From: R-RK-3 sp963842775
Lineage (GTDB): Bacteria > Pseudomonadota > Alphaproteobacteria > Rhizobiales > Rhodomicrobiaceae
NCBI GenBank assembly: GCA_963842775.1
Contig: CAWJHQ010000016.1
Location: forward strand, 496,001-560,000
Reading direction: 5' to 3'
Length of the DNA: 64,000 nt
Shown here: in pieces, positions 32,781 through 43,144 of the stretch
How the letters are laid out: the number at the start of each line of letters is the position of its first letter
Numbering within the stretch: the first letter of the stretch is position 1
The notes under the pieces: generated by a model
Seen by the model: the letters and a program-made list of their open reading frames with translations, nothing else
What the model was told of the DNA's origin: nothing
Databases searched by the model: none
Translations under genes and position numbers: made by a program

Positions 32781-35076
32781 ATGAAGCAGCTGTCACACAA
32801 GAAGGCTGCCGAGCCGGCAAGCCATCACGGCGCTGGAGGTGCTGCCCGCCTTGCCTCCGGTCATCGGCGAGTCCCCAGGGATCGAGCTGCCCCCTCAGCG
32901 GAACAGATCCCGCACGCCCGCCGAAAATTGCCTGAAACCCTTGTTGCAAGCGCTGGGCTGGTCCGGGGAAATGCGTCACGTCCAGGAAGCGATCGGCGGG
33001 GACGGCACCATCGCCAACTTCGTCGCCTTCACCGCCGTGCTGCTTCGGCTGTATTACGAAGTCCTGCCGATGGATGCGACATTGAAGAATCTGCCGGACC
33101 CGCAGCTTCCTTGTCTGTTCATCCCCGAAAATGACAAAGCCGATCTGTGGGTCGTGCTGAGCAAGCGCAATGGCGGCGCCGTCGAGGTCTTCAAGGGACG
33201 CGACGCGGTGACTGCGGTCATCGGGCCCGAGCCGCATCGCGGGCGCTTTTACTATCTCCGCAAGATCGAGGAGGTCGCGGGGGAAACGGTCGCGAGGAAA
33301 GCAAGCTGGTTCGCTTCGCTGCTTCTGAGCGAAAGCGCGACGATACGCGGCCTGTTCCTGATTTCGGTCGCGGTCAATCTGGTCGCGCTTGCGGTGCCGA
33401 TCTACATGATCGCGGTTTTCGATAAGGCGATCGGCACGAAATCGCTGGAAACGCTCGGCTATAGCTTCGTCGCCATCGCGCTGGCCATGGCCGTGGAGTT
33501 CGTCCTGCGCGAGATGCGGGCGCGGGGGCTCGCCTATCTCGGCGCCCGCATGCAAGGGGCGATGATGACCGGCGCCTTTCAGCGCCTGCTGCTGCTGCCG
33601 ATCAGCTTGACGGGAACTGCCTCGGTCGGCGCGCAGGTTACCCGTCTGAAGCTGTTCGAATCCGTCCGCGACGTGTTCAGCGGGCCGCTTGCCGCGGCTC
33701 TGCTCGACATTCCCTTCATCGTCATCTTCGTTTTTGCCGTTTTTCTGATTGGCGGCTCGCTCGGCTGGATCGTGCTGGCCTTCCTCGCCGGGCTCACGGT
33801 GCTCATCTCGGTGTCCATTCCGATCGCGCGGCGGCAAGCGGCAAAAGCCGGTGAAGCCAAGACGGAAAACCGCAAATTCCTGATGGAATTCACCGCCAAT
33901 CTCGACACGATTACCCGTTACGGCGCGGAAGACGTGTGGATGCATCGCTACCGAGAACTCAGCGCCGCCAATATTTCCCGCGCATCGGCCGCCAGCAATC
34001 TAAGCCTCGTCGAGCAGACCATCTCGCAGAGCCTTGTCGTGGTGACCGGCGCCATAGTGGTGGGCGTGGGCGCCTATGAGGTGATGGCTGGAACGCTTTC
34101 ATCGGGTGCGCTGATTGCCTTGATGGCGCTGGTCTGGCGTGTGCTGGCGCCGATCCAGACGGCCTTCCTCAATCTCAACAAGATCAGCCAGGCGCGCAGT
34201 ATCGTGCAGCAGATCGACCAGCTGATGCGGCTCCAGCCGGAATATCAGCCGCGCAAGCTGCCCACCTTCGCCCGGACGTTCAAGGGCAACATCGAGCTCA
34301 GCGGCGTTTCCATGCGCTATTCCCCGCAATCCGCGCCGGCATTGCGAGGCGTCAATCTGCGCATTGTCGAAGGCAGTTTCGTGGCGCTCGCCGGACCGAA
34401 CGGGGCAGGCAAATCCACCTTGCTGCGGGTGCTGGCGCAGCTCTACCCGCCGCAAGCCGGCAACGTCTTTTTCGATGGCCTGGATTACCGGCAGTTCGAC
34501 GCCAAGATGCTGCGCGAGCAGATCGGCTACGTGCTGGAGAAGCAGACGGTGTTCACCGGCACGATCGCGGAGAATATCCGCCTCGCCCATCCGGCTGCGA
34601 CGGATCAGCAGATCGTCTCCATTCTCGAAGAGCTGGGCGCGGGCGATGTGCTCGCCAATGTGGAACGCGGCATCCACGAACCGCTGGTTCCGCATCATTC
34701 GCTGCTGGGCACTGAAGAGTTCCTGCAAAAGATCAATCTGGCCCGCGCTTTCATCAAGAAGCCGCCCATTTACCTGCTGGACGACCCGATGTTCGGGCTC
34801 GCCGCCTCCGATGAGGACGTGCTGAAGCAGAAGCTGCTCAGATTGAAGGGCAAGGCCACCATCATCATGGCCACGCATCGCGTCAGCTACTTCTATCTCG
34901 CCGACAGGCTTGTCGTGCTGAAGGCGGGCGCCGTCACAGCCGACGGCTCGCCGACCGACATTCTTTCCGGTGTGCGCAAGCAGGCGCCGTCACGTCCGCA
35001 GCCTGCGACCTTTCCAGGACCGACAAGCGCCGGACAGGATCCGACACAATCGCTATCCAGCCGGTTCAGCCAATGA
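32781..35076 (+). CDS. Type I secretion ABC protein 2 with C39-like domain
   Basis: An N-terminal region of about 150 residues resembles the catalytically inactive C39-like domain of RTX exporters (no catalytic cysteine is seen), followed by the membrane domain and a nucleotide-binding domain. Walker A GPNGAGKST is near residue 535, and the H-loop ATHR is kept. The signature loop reads LLGTE instead of LSGGQ, the Q-loop position has YVLEKQ, and Walker B ends LLDDP. I place the start at ATG 32781, one base after the ABC 1 stop, which needs an extra base near 32820; otherwise the frame opens at GTG 32839. The stop overlaps the HlyD start. Confidence 0.87.
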
Positions 35077-36398
35077 CACGGAACGAAAACCTGCAAAGCC
35101 TGGGCGAATTTCTGACGCTTCCGCCGGCGTTGAACGAGCACAGGCAGCACCGGATTTATGGGCCGCTGATCTACCTTCTCGGCCTGCTGATCTGCGGCAT
35201 CGTCGCATGGTCGGCCGTCGCAAGAATTCGCGAACTGGCGGTGGCATCGGGGGAGATCGTATCGTCCAGCTTCGTTCAGCCGGTTCATCATCTGGAGGGC
35301 GGCATCGTCGAGGAAGTCCTCGTCGCGGAAGGGGGCGAAGTGAAACGCGGTTCGCCGCTTATGCGGCTGCGGCCCTATGGAGCGGAAAGCGATCTGGCCC
35401 AGTTGCAGGCGCGCAGCGCCCAACTTACGCTGCAGCAAATGCGCCTGAACGCAGCGCTCCAAGGTATCGTCCCTGATTTCGGCACGCTCGGTAACGCATA
35501 TCCCGCGCTCGCCAAGGAGCAACTCGAGCTCTTCCAGCGCGCCGACGCCTCGGCGGCCAGCGAACGCGAGAAGCTGCAATTGGAGATTGTCCAGGCCACC
35601 GGAGAGCTGGAAGCGCTCCAACGGCAGCTGGAAAGCTTCAAACGGCAGGCGGACATCGAAAGCGAGCAGGCGACGATCCGCAAGAAATCGTTCGAAATGG
35701 GCTACACGTCGCGGCTGGCCTATCTCGAAACCAAGTCCAAATTCGAGGCCGCCCGGGCGCGCGTCTCGGACGTCGCCGGTCAAATCTTCAAGGTCGAGAA
35801 GAAGGCCGACGAGGCGGTGGCCAGACTGAACCAGGCGGTGGCCGAAAGGCTGCAGAAATTCGCCGATGAGCGCTCCAAGGTGGCGGGCGAACTGGCCGAG
35901 GTCACGCAAACGCTCGCCAAGCTCAAGGACCGCGTATACCGCCTCGTCGTCACGGCTCCCGTCGACGGAGTCATCAATCTCCTGGCGCAGAAATCACCCG
36001 GCGCAGTGCTGAAGCCCGGCGATCTGGTCGCGGAAATCGTTTCGCTGGACAGCGGCGTCATTGCCGAGGTGCATTTGAAGGCGAAGGACCTCGGCCATGT
36101 CGACCTTGGTGACGAGGCCGAGATCCGCGTCACGAATTTCGATCCGAGCGTCACTGGCTATGCCCATGGCAATGTCGTCGAAATTTCCCCCACTACCTTC
36201 AAGGATCAGCAAGGGGTGCCCTATTACCGCACCCGCATCAGGCTGAAGGATGACCGCCTGAAGCAAGGTCAGCGGACATGGCAACTGCTGCCGGGCATGG
36301 TGGTGGAAGCAAATATAATCATCGGCTCGCGTTCGCTGTTTCAATACATGTTGAAGCCGGTTTACCGCTCTCTGGATACAATGTTCTCGGAGCAATAG
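35073..36398 (+). CDS. HlyD-family type I secretion adaptor
   Basis: The 441-residue protein has one membrane helix (residues about 30-52), a lipoyl half motif VHHLEGGIVEEVLVAEG, a long coiled coil (residues about 110-290), a second lipoyl half (APVDGVINLL) and a C-terminal beta-barrel region. It would link the ABC proteins to an outer-membrane TolC, which is not encoded in the window. The start overlaps the ABC 2 stop by four bases (ATGA), showing translational coupling. The frame is intact. Confidence 0.95.
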   Translation: MTRNENLQSLGEFLTLPPALNEHRQHRIYGPLIYLLGLLICGIVAWSAVARIRELAVASGEIVSSSFVQPVHHLEGGIVEEVLVAEGGEVKRGSPLMRLRPYGAESDLAQLQARSAQLTLQQMRLNAALQGIVPDFGTLGNAYPALAKEQLELFQRADASAASEREKLQLEIVQATGELEALQRQLESFKRQADIESEQATIRKKSFEMGYTSRLAYLETKSKFEAARARVSDVAGQIFKVEKKADEAVARLNQAVAERLQKFADERSKVAGELAEVTQTLAKLKDRVYRLVVTAPVDGVINLLAQKSPGAVLKPGDLVAEIVSLDSGVIAEVHLKAKDLGHVDLGDEAEIRVTNFDPSVTGYAHGNVVEISPTTFKDQQGVPYYRTRIRLKDDRLKQGQRTWQLLPGMVVEANIIIGSRSLFQYMLKPVYRSLDTMFSEQ

Positions 36399-36630
36399 CG
36401 TAAGGCCTTGCCTGCTCGCCGCACTGTACACAGCCGGCGAAATCATCAAGCGACAGGATGCGCCGAATCTTCTACACCCGCCCTGGTTGAGCTACGGAAG
36501 TGTTTGTTGCCAAAGCGCCACGAGGAGCCCGTGAAATAAAACTGTCACGCTAGGATTAGGTGGCGGTACCCGCTCATCCTGGTATTAGAAGTCATAGCTG
36601 ATACATTTATCAAAGGTGACAGGGGAGAGA

Positions 36631-38035
36631 ATGATAATGTTCGGGGGAACAAAGCATACGAGTTATATTGGCGGTGCGTTGCTGGCCGCCTGCATGTTTG
36701 CCGACGGGTTCCGCCGGCGCTGCCGATCTCGGCGGCGGCTGCTGCGCCGATCTGGAAGAGCGCATTGCCGAACTGGAAGCCACGACCGCCCGGAAGGGGA
36801 ACCGGGTTGTGTCGCTGCAGATCACCGGTGCGGTGAATGAAGCGCTTATGATTTGGGACGATGGCGTGGAGAGTGACGCTTATGTCGTAACCAACACCGG
36901 CTATCAATCGCGCCTTACCCTATCCGGAACGGGACAGATCAACCCTGATGTGAAGGCCGGCTTCGTCATCACGCTGGGCATTTTTGGCTCGCCCTCGTTC
37001 GCCGTCGACCAGACCAATGACGAAAGCATCAGCAACGCGGTTGGAGCTCAAGCCGGACGCAGATCTTTATCCGTGAATCCAAGGTGTATATCGAAAGCGA
37101 GCGCCTTGGCCGCCTGAGCATTGGTCAGCAACACACGGCTGCGGACGAAATCACCGCCATTAACGTTGCTCGCAGCGTGTATGTCGACTCTTCCGCTCAC
37201 CAGGTCTTCGTAGGCGGTTTCCAGCTGCGTAACGGCGACGATCTGACGGGTTTCCGTTTTCTGCAACCTGATGGGTCAGGACGCAACCAATCCTCCAGGC
37301 GATGCCGCCCGTTTCGACGTGATCCGTTACAACTCTCCTTCGATCGCGGGCTTTAAGGTTTCTGCATCCTGGGGTGAGGACGATATGTGGGATGTCGCCC
37401 TGCGTTATGCGGGTTTGCTCGGCGGCCGGTTTAAAGCTGCCGCTGGCATCGCCTATGGCGCCCGCACCGACGGAGACTTTGTACCCGGCGCCAGCGTTGA
37501 CGGCACCGCCGGCAGCAACATCAACGGATGTCTCTTCGTCGACCAGAAGGTGGACTGTCACCAGATCGGTATGTCCGGTTCTATCATGGATATGGGGACG
37601 GGCCTGTTCATCCACGCGGCTTACGGCATTAATACAGACGAGAACAAGGACGAGGTAGCTGCCTCGGCAGGCCTCGGCAATGTAGACGACGAGAATTCGT
37701 TCTTTTATCTGCACGGCGGTATCGAAAAGAAGTGGATGCCGTATGGCGCCACCACTCTTTTTGCAGTGTACGGCCAGTTTGACACCGGTTTTACCCGAGC
37801 GGCTACTAGCTCCAGGCGCAATTGGTTCATTCGAAAACGGCGAAGTTGAAATGTGGGGCCTTGGCGTCGTCCAGAATTTCGAGGCTGCTTCATTGGATCT
37901 GTACTCTGAAGTATAACCATTATACCTCAAGCGCTGATAACGTTACTATAACATTAATCAGGAGCGTCGAATGATGGCAGCATTGACTTCAACGACTTCG
38001 ACGTGATTTACGCGGGTGCCAGAATCACTTTCTGA
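36631..38035 (+). CDS. Rhizobiales-type outer-membrane porin (seven +1 frame breaks)
   Basis: Read across three frames, the locus gives a signal peptide (YIGGALLAACMFAD), a short coiled-coil N-terminus (CCADLEERIAELEA), alternating beta strands typical of Porin_2 proteins (VSLQITGAVNEAL, RLGRLSIGQQ, FDVIRYNSPSIAGFKVSASWG) and the C-terminal strand VIYAGARITF, ending in the phenylalanine used for outer-membrane assembly. Extra bases fall near 36708, 37040, 37060, 37262, 37812, 37911 and 37968. Every junction keeps the family sequence, and no segment is lost. A strong terminator follows at 38057. Either the sequence is poor here or the gene is silenced. Confidence 0.85.
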
Positions 38036-38056
38036 TCCTCACGTCAATGATTTTAA

Positions 38057-38083
38057 GCCGCCCCTCGTGGGCGGCTTTTTATT
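38057..38083 (+). terminator. Rho-independent terminator of the porin gene
   Basis: A perfect GCCGCCC/GGGCGGC stem with a CTCGT-type loop is followed by TTTTTATTT, 21 bases after the porin stop codon. Confidence 0.9.
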
Positions 38084-38318
38084 TGATCGATCCACATGCA
38101 ATTGATGGCACCCATACAAAGACGCGTGTCCAATCACGTTGCGCAAAAGATGCGTGTTTAAGCTACGTATTTGTCAGTGGACCTCGGCCGATTCGAGCAT
38201 TAACTAGCTGTACGGAACGCGGTCTTGCGGGCGGGGCAGCGTTTGGGCCATATTGGCTCGGTGCGAAGATGCGGAATGGGAGAGGCACAGTGGCATGGTT
38301 GCTGGCCATGGGAACTTG

Positions 38319-38978
38319 ATGGACGCCGGGCCCAAGAGCCGGTCTGAGCGGCGGCGCGAGGATACCAGGCGCAAGCTGATGCGTGCCGCCTATGAGATCA
38401 TCGCAGACCGTGGCCTTGAAGGGTTGGTCATCCAGGAGATCACCCAGTTCGCCGATGTTGGTTACGGCACGTTCTACAATCATTTCCCGTCGAAAGATGC
38501 GGTCGTCGATGCCGTCATCGAATCGGCGCTGCTGCGGATTCTTGAGATTTCCGACCGCCTCGGCGAAATCATGCCCGACCCGGTTGAGGCCTTCGGCATG
38601 GACATGCGCATATGCCTGCATGGCAGCCGGACGGATCGCGTCTGGGGCTGGTTCCTGATCCGGTCGACGCTTTCGCGTGGCCAGAGACTGCGCCTGGGTA
38701 TCGCCGACAGCCTGAAGCAGAGCATCGAGGAAGGCGTTGCGGCTGGGCATTTCAAATGTGACGACATCGAAATGGCGCGGCACACCATCGGTGGCCTTAT
38801 ATTGCTCGGTACGATCAATCTGGTTTCGGTGACTATGCCCGATGATTACGAGGGCCGGTTGGTTACGACCGCGCTCAAGTCGCTTGGCATTTCCAATGCG
38901 AAGATCGAGAGCGTGCTCGCCAAGCCGCATCCGGAGTTGAGCCTGCCGCCCTTCCTCGAATCCACCGACGATCTCTGA
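38319..38978 (+). CDS. TetR-family transcriptional regulator
   Basis: About 219 residues. The N-terminal helix-turn-helix is clear (RRKLMRAAYEIIADRGLEG, then FADVGYGTFYNHFPSKDAVV), followed by an all-helical ligand-binding domain. I chose the ATG at 38319, which has GGGA six bases upstream; the frame opens at a TTG at 38253. No adjacent divergent target is evident, so its regulon cannot be named. It converges with the sulfatase operon. Confidence 0.88.
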   Translation: MDAGPKSRSERRREDTRRKLMRAAYEIIADRGLEGLVIQEITQFADVGYGTFYNHFPSKDAVVDAVIESALLRILEISDRLGEIMPDPVEAFGMDMRICLHGSRTDRVWGWFLIRSTLSRGQRLRLGIADSLKQSIEEGVAAGHFKCDDIEMARHTIGGLILLGTINLVSVTMPDDYEGRLVTTALKSLGISNAKIESVLAKPHPELSLPPFLESTDDL

Positions 38979-39040
38979 CGCGGCGCCCCGAATGCCGTCC
39001 TGCCGATCTTCGCCGAACGTGTGGTGTTTCGGCCATTCTC

Positions 39041-39085
39041 GGTCGCAAAGCCGCACCTGGTTCGTTCAGGTGCGGCTTTGCGACC
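39041..39085. terminator. Bidirectional terminator between convergent genes
   Basis: A perfect 19-bp inverted repeat (GGTCGCAAAGCCGCACCTG and its complement) with a seven-base loop lies between the TetR stop codon and the sulfatase stop codon. The AAAG/CTTT within the arms gives a weak T-run on both strands. Confidence 0.75.
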
Positions 39086-39098
39086 TTCAGCACGGGCG

Positions 39099-40784
39099 TC
39101 AGCGTGATGGGGAGCCGCCGTCCTGCAGTTTCGCCAGCACTTGGTCGAGTGAGAAGCTACCGGGCCTTTGCCGCGGCGGGAACTCGGCGTAGGTTTGCAA
39201 ATGCTTGGCCACGTAGGCCTGCGCCGGGACGAGCGCGAAGGCGTGTTCGACGCGCCATCTGGCATATTCCCCGGCGTCCGTCTGCGCCTTTTCGAAGGGG
39301 TCGGCCTTGATGTCGAAAAGCTTGGGGAAGCGCAGCGGAATAAGCGGGTTCTCCCACACGGCGAGACCCTCGGCGCGCTGCTCCAGGAAGGCTATCTTCC
39401 AACGGTCATAACGCAGGCCGGCCAGGTTGCCCTCGTCGGTCCAGTAGAAAAACTCCTGGCGCTTGCCGGGGCTGGTGCCGGCTAGCACCTCGCGCTGGTC
39501 GTAACCATCGAGATGCACCTTGAAGGTCTTCCCGGCGGCCTGATATCCGGTCAGCAACTTCTCCTTTACGTTCGGCTCCCCTGCGGCAGCGACGAGTGTC
39601 GGGACGAAGTCCTCATGCGAGGTGATGTTATTGACTTCGGTGCCCGGCTTGATGACACCCGGCCAGCGCATGAGGCACGGCACGCGGTAACCGCCCTCCC
39701 AGTTTGTGTTCTTCTCGCCCTTGAAGGGCGTAGTGCCGCCGTCTGGCCACGAGAAGGCTTCGGCTCCGTTGTCGGTCGTCCAGACGACAATGGTGTTGTC
39801 GGCGATGCCGAGGTCATCGAGCTTCTTCAAAAGCTGGCCGACCATGCTATCCATTTCGGTCATGCCATCGGCGGTGATTCCCAGCCCCGTCTTGCCCTTC
39901 GATTCCGGCTTGAGAAAGGTGTAGATGTGCATGCGGGTCGTGTTGAACCAGCGAGAAGAATGGCTTACCTGCCTTGACCTGGCGCTCGATGAAGTCGAGC
40001 TGCGCGGTGAGAAACTCCTCGTCCACGGTTTCCATGCGCTTTTTCGTCAGCGGGCCGGTGTCCTCGAAGGTCTGCTTGCCGACCTTGCCGAAACGCGGAT
40101 CCACGGTCGGATCGTCCGTGTCGCTCGCCTTGCACTTCATCACGCCACGCGGGCCGAACTGAGCCTTGAACGCGGGGTTCTTCGGGTAGTCGGGATGCTC
40201 CGGTTCATCCTCGGCGTTAAGATGGTAGAGGTTGCCGAAGAATTCGTCGAACCCGTGGACCGTCGGCAGGTGCTCATTGCGATCGCCGAGATGGTTCTTG
40301 CCGAATTGACCAGTCGCGTAGCCCTGCGCCTTGAGCAACTCCGCCATCGTCGGGTCTTTCTCCGAAAGACCTTCCTTGGCGCCTGGCAGGCCCACCTTAG
40401 GAGGCCGGTGCGGAAGCCGGACTGGCCGGTGATGAACGCCGCGCGTCCAGCGGTGCAGGATTGCTGGGCGTAGTGGTCGGTGAAGATCGCGCCCTCTTTG
40501 GCGATACGATCCAAGTTCGGCGTGCGATAGCCCATCATGCCCCGGTTATAGGCGCTGATGTTCCAGTAGCCGACGTCGTCTCCGAAGATTACGAGGATGT
40601 TGGGTTTGCGACCGCCGGCTGGCGTCGCTGCTGGTGTAGGCGTGGCCTGTTGTGCCTGGGCGGTTGATGTCCCCGCAGCTGCAGCCAGCGCGAACAGCGA
40701 CCCGCCGGCAAGCAGGATGTTTCTTCTGTTAGGCGCAAGATGCACTCCAGAACTCGCATGAGCGTCTTTAATTTCCTCGGGCAT
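39099..40784 (-). CDS. Tat-exported sulfatase (two frameshifts)
   Basis: A type I sulfatase that hydrolyses sulfate esters in the periplasm. A twin-arginine signal (NRRNILLAGGSLFALAAAA) precedes the metal site DD (residues 69-70) and the formylglycine site C110-TAGR. The C-terminal half has WTTDNGAEAFSWPDGG. A missing base near 40397 separates GFRTGLL from KVGLPGAKEG, and an extra base near 39945 separates KPFFS from WFNTTRMHIYT. The corrected length of about 560 residues fits the family. It lies 42 bases after the formylglycine-generating enzyme gene, in one operon. Substrate unknown. Confidence 0.9.
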
Positions 40785-40826
40785 GGCGCGTCCTCTCCAG
40801 CGTCGTTACTGTTTTGCCTCGGCCGT

Positions 40827-41784
40827 TCATCCACGTCTGACGCACCGGAACCCGACATGGCTTGTCGAGGTGTCGATGGGCTCAGGATGGCGCGCGGCAG
40901 GGCGATAGCGGCGGCAGTAGTTGGGGGCGCACAGGTGTGAGCCGCCTTTCAGCACCTTGCGGGGAATTTTGATCCGAGGCTGGCACGGATCGAAGCTCTG
41001 GTCCTCGCGCGGGCCGCGCGGATTTTCCGGGATGCAGCACGCCTTGGGCGCGTCCGCGGGGTGCTTGGCCACATACCAGTCGGTCGTCCACTCCCAGACG
41101 TTGCCGATCATGTCGTGAAGGCCATAGCCGTTGGGGGGAACGCGGTGACCGGCGAGGTGCGCTCATAGCCGTCGCTTGCAGATTCTGCTGCGGGAAATCG
41201 CCCTGCCAGGTGTTCGCCATGTGGCGTCCGCCAGGGGTCAACTCGCCGCCCCAGGCGAACTCGGCGCCGTCGAGCCCGCCGCGCGCGGCGAATTCCCACT
41301 CAGCCTCGGTCGGCAGCTCCTTGCCGGCCCACGCCGCGTAAGCCTCCGCGTCCTTAAAGGCGACGTGGACGACGGGGTGATCGTCGAGGCCCTTGATCGA
41401 GCTTCCGGGGCCGTAGGGACGGCGCCAGTTGGCGCCAAACTTGAAGTTCCACCACAGGGACCAATCGAGCGGTTCCACGGGATGCGTCGGCGGGATGAAC
41501 ACGAGCGAGCCTGCCTTGAGCATGTGCGGCAGGGCACCGGGGTAGTCCTTCGCGTCAGGCGCGATCTCGGCGAAGGTAACGTAACCAGTGGTTTCCACGA
41601 AATGCCGGAACTGCCGGTTTGTCACCGGAGTCCGATCCATCCAGAATGCGTCCACTGTGACGCGATGGACCGGCGCCTCTTCCGGATAATGCCGGTCCGA
41701 TCCCATGCGGAATGTGCCGCCCGGAATCCGAAGCATGCCATCGCGTGCAGTTTCCGCCCGGTCGATTGTCGCAGAGTGTGGCAT
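40827..41784 (-). CDS. Formylglycine-generating enzyme family protein (two frameshifts)
   Basis: SUMF1-type protein that would convert the sulfatase cysteine to formylglycine. Motifs: RIPGGTFRMGSDRHYPEE at the N-terminus, FWMDRTPVTNRQF, LPTEAEWEFAARGG, then GNVWEWTTDWY, KVLKGGSHLCAPNYCRRYRPAAR and the final HVGFRCVR. The two cysteines in HLCAPNYC match the active-site pair of the family. Two missing bases (near 41182, and in a C-run near 41147) break the frame. The start is either ATG 41784 or a GTG five codons upstream. Upstream lies the 18-bp palindrome. Confidence 0.9.
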
Positions 41785-41922
41785 CACTACACCCACCACT
41801 TGCTATGTTGGCTCTGCTGGCATTCTCACGCCAATGTCGCGCGGAAGAAACTGCACATAGGGGAAGGTTGACTTGGCTTAGCGATTCTGACCATACGGCA
41901 CCTCGGTGCCCATAAAGCAGAG

Positions 41923-41940
41923 CCATACCCTAGGGTATGG
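41923..41940. promoter_or_regulatory. Perfect 18-bp palindrome, candidate operator
   Basis: CCATACCCTAGGGTATGG lies in the gap between the FGE start (41784) and the stop of the receiver gene (41993). It is about 140 bases upstream of the FGE-sulfatase operon. A dyad of this size suits a dimeric regulator such as the LuxR-type response regulator encoded next door. Binding is inferred, not shown. Confidence 0.5.
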
Positions 41941-41992
41941 CGGGGCGTCGGGTGCATGGCCAGATGATCTATAATGTCGGCAATGCTGCCGG

Positions 41993-42397
41993 CTAAGGCA
42001 CAGCCTTCTCAAGCGCATCAACCAACTGACGTGCTGAATAAGGTTTGCGCAAAAAGGCAATGCAACCCGCCTTCTGGGCCTGCACTCTCGTGCCCTCGTC
42101 ATCGAGGGCAGTCATGAAGATGATCGGAAGCGTGGAACCTGAAATCTTCAGTTGACGCTGCAAATCAAATCCTGACATGCCGCCAAGATCGATGTCCAGG
42201 AGAAGACAATCGACTTGAGTTGCCGCTCCCTGATCGAGGAATTCCTGAGCAGATGCAAAAACCTTGGTTAAGAAACCGAGTGCATTCGACAGGTCCCCGG
42301 TGGCCCTGAGCACGCTAGGATCGTCATCCACGACCGCAACAATCTTTTGGCTCTTCAGCATGAAGATATCTGCTTCCGCCTCGTCAGGGCGAACCAT
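41993..42397 (-). CDS. Single-domain response regulator
   Basis: The 134 residues form one receiver domain: the acidic pocket VVDDDPSV, the phosphorylated aspartate in LLLDIDLGG, the threonine in FMTALDD and the lysine in LRKPYS. There is no output domain. A second possible start, ATG 42361, gives MLKSQKIVAVVDDD. A small hairpin (42398-42416) abuts the first ATG. It lies downstream of the kinase and FixJ-type regulator on the same strand, so it may act in that phosphorelay. Confidence 0.88.
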   Translation of the reverse strand: MVRPDEAEADIFMLKSQKIVAVVDDDPSVLRATGDLSNALGFLTKVFASAQEFLDQGAATQVDCLLLDIDLGGMSGFDLQRQLKISGSTLPIIFMTALDDEGTRVQAQKAGCIAFLRKPYSARQLVDALEKAVP

Positions 42398-42537
42398 ACC
42401 GAAGTGAACCTTCGGTGCTCAATTACTTGTACGACAGAACCGATGATGAAGAGACCTGCCCTTAGGGGAAGTACGCTTGCCCCGGATTGCAACTGCCAAG
42501 TGTGCCGAGTAAGAGAAGAGCGTGAATTTCGTTGATA

Positions 42538-43137
42538 TCAAATTTGTCTCGGCGCTGTTGAGGCGGTCATTGTCACGGTGGCTGGGACAGACAGCAATCC
42601 AAGCCGTTCGGCAATCACCGCAAGCTCTGCCAGCGATTGGATCCGAAATTTTTGCATCACATTATGCCGATGCATTTTGACGGTGCGTTCAGTCGTTCCT
42701 AGTGCATAAGCGATCTGTTTGTGGGGCTTGCCGCGAACCAGCAGCGCGAAGACCTCGTGTTCACGAGGCGTAAGCTGGGAATGAAACGAGCGCAGAGTGG
42801 CTAACTGATTGTCCTGCTCCCGCATTTTCTCGTATCGAACGAGGGCTCGCTCGATCGCCTTCAGCAACGTTTCTTTCAGTACCGGCTTCGTGAGAAAGTC
42901 TTCCGCACCGGCCCTGATCGTCTGCACCGACGTCGGAATATCCCCGTGTCCGGTGACGAAGATGATGGGCAGCCTGCATCCCAAGTCAGTGAGATGAGTC
43001 TGCAATTGCGGACCACTTAACCCGACCATTTGCACGTCCAGCAGAATACACGCAGGCTCGCGGTTCGGCGGCGCCTTCAGCAGCTGCATTGCCGATTTGT
43101 AGAGCGCAATTCTATATCGTCATCCACGACATTCAGC
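42538..43137 (-). CDS. FixJ/NarL-type response regulator (frame break near start)
   Basis: Receiver domain with the acceptor aspartate in CILLDVQM, VTGHGD and LTKPV, then a LuxR-type helix-turn-helix (LTPREHEVFALLVRGKPHKQIA, RTVKMHRHNVMQKF). The N-terminal acidic motif VVDDDIEL is in another frame; a missing base near 43108 would join it to ALYKSAMQLL, so the exact start is uncertain. It follows the sensor kinase directly. I infer that it is that kinase's partner and a candidate for binding the palindrome at 41923. Confidence 0.87.
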
Positions 43138-43144
43138 AGATCGC

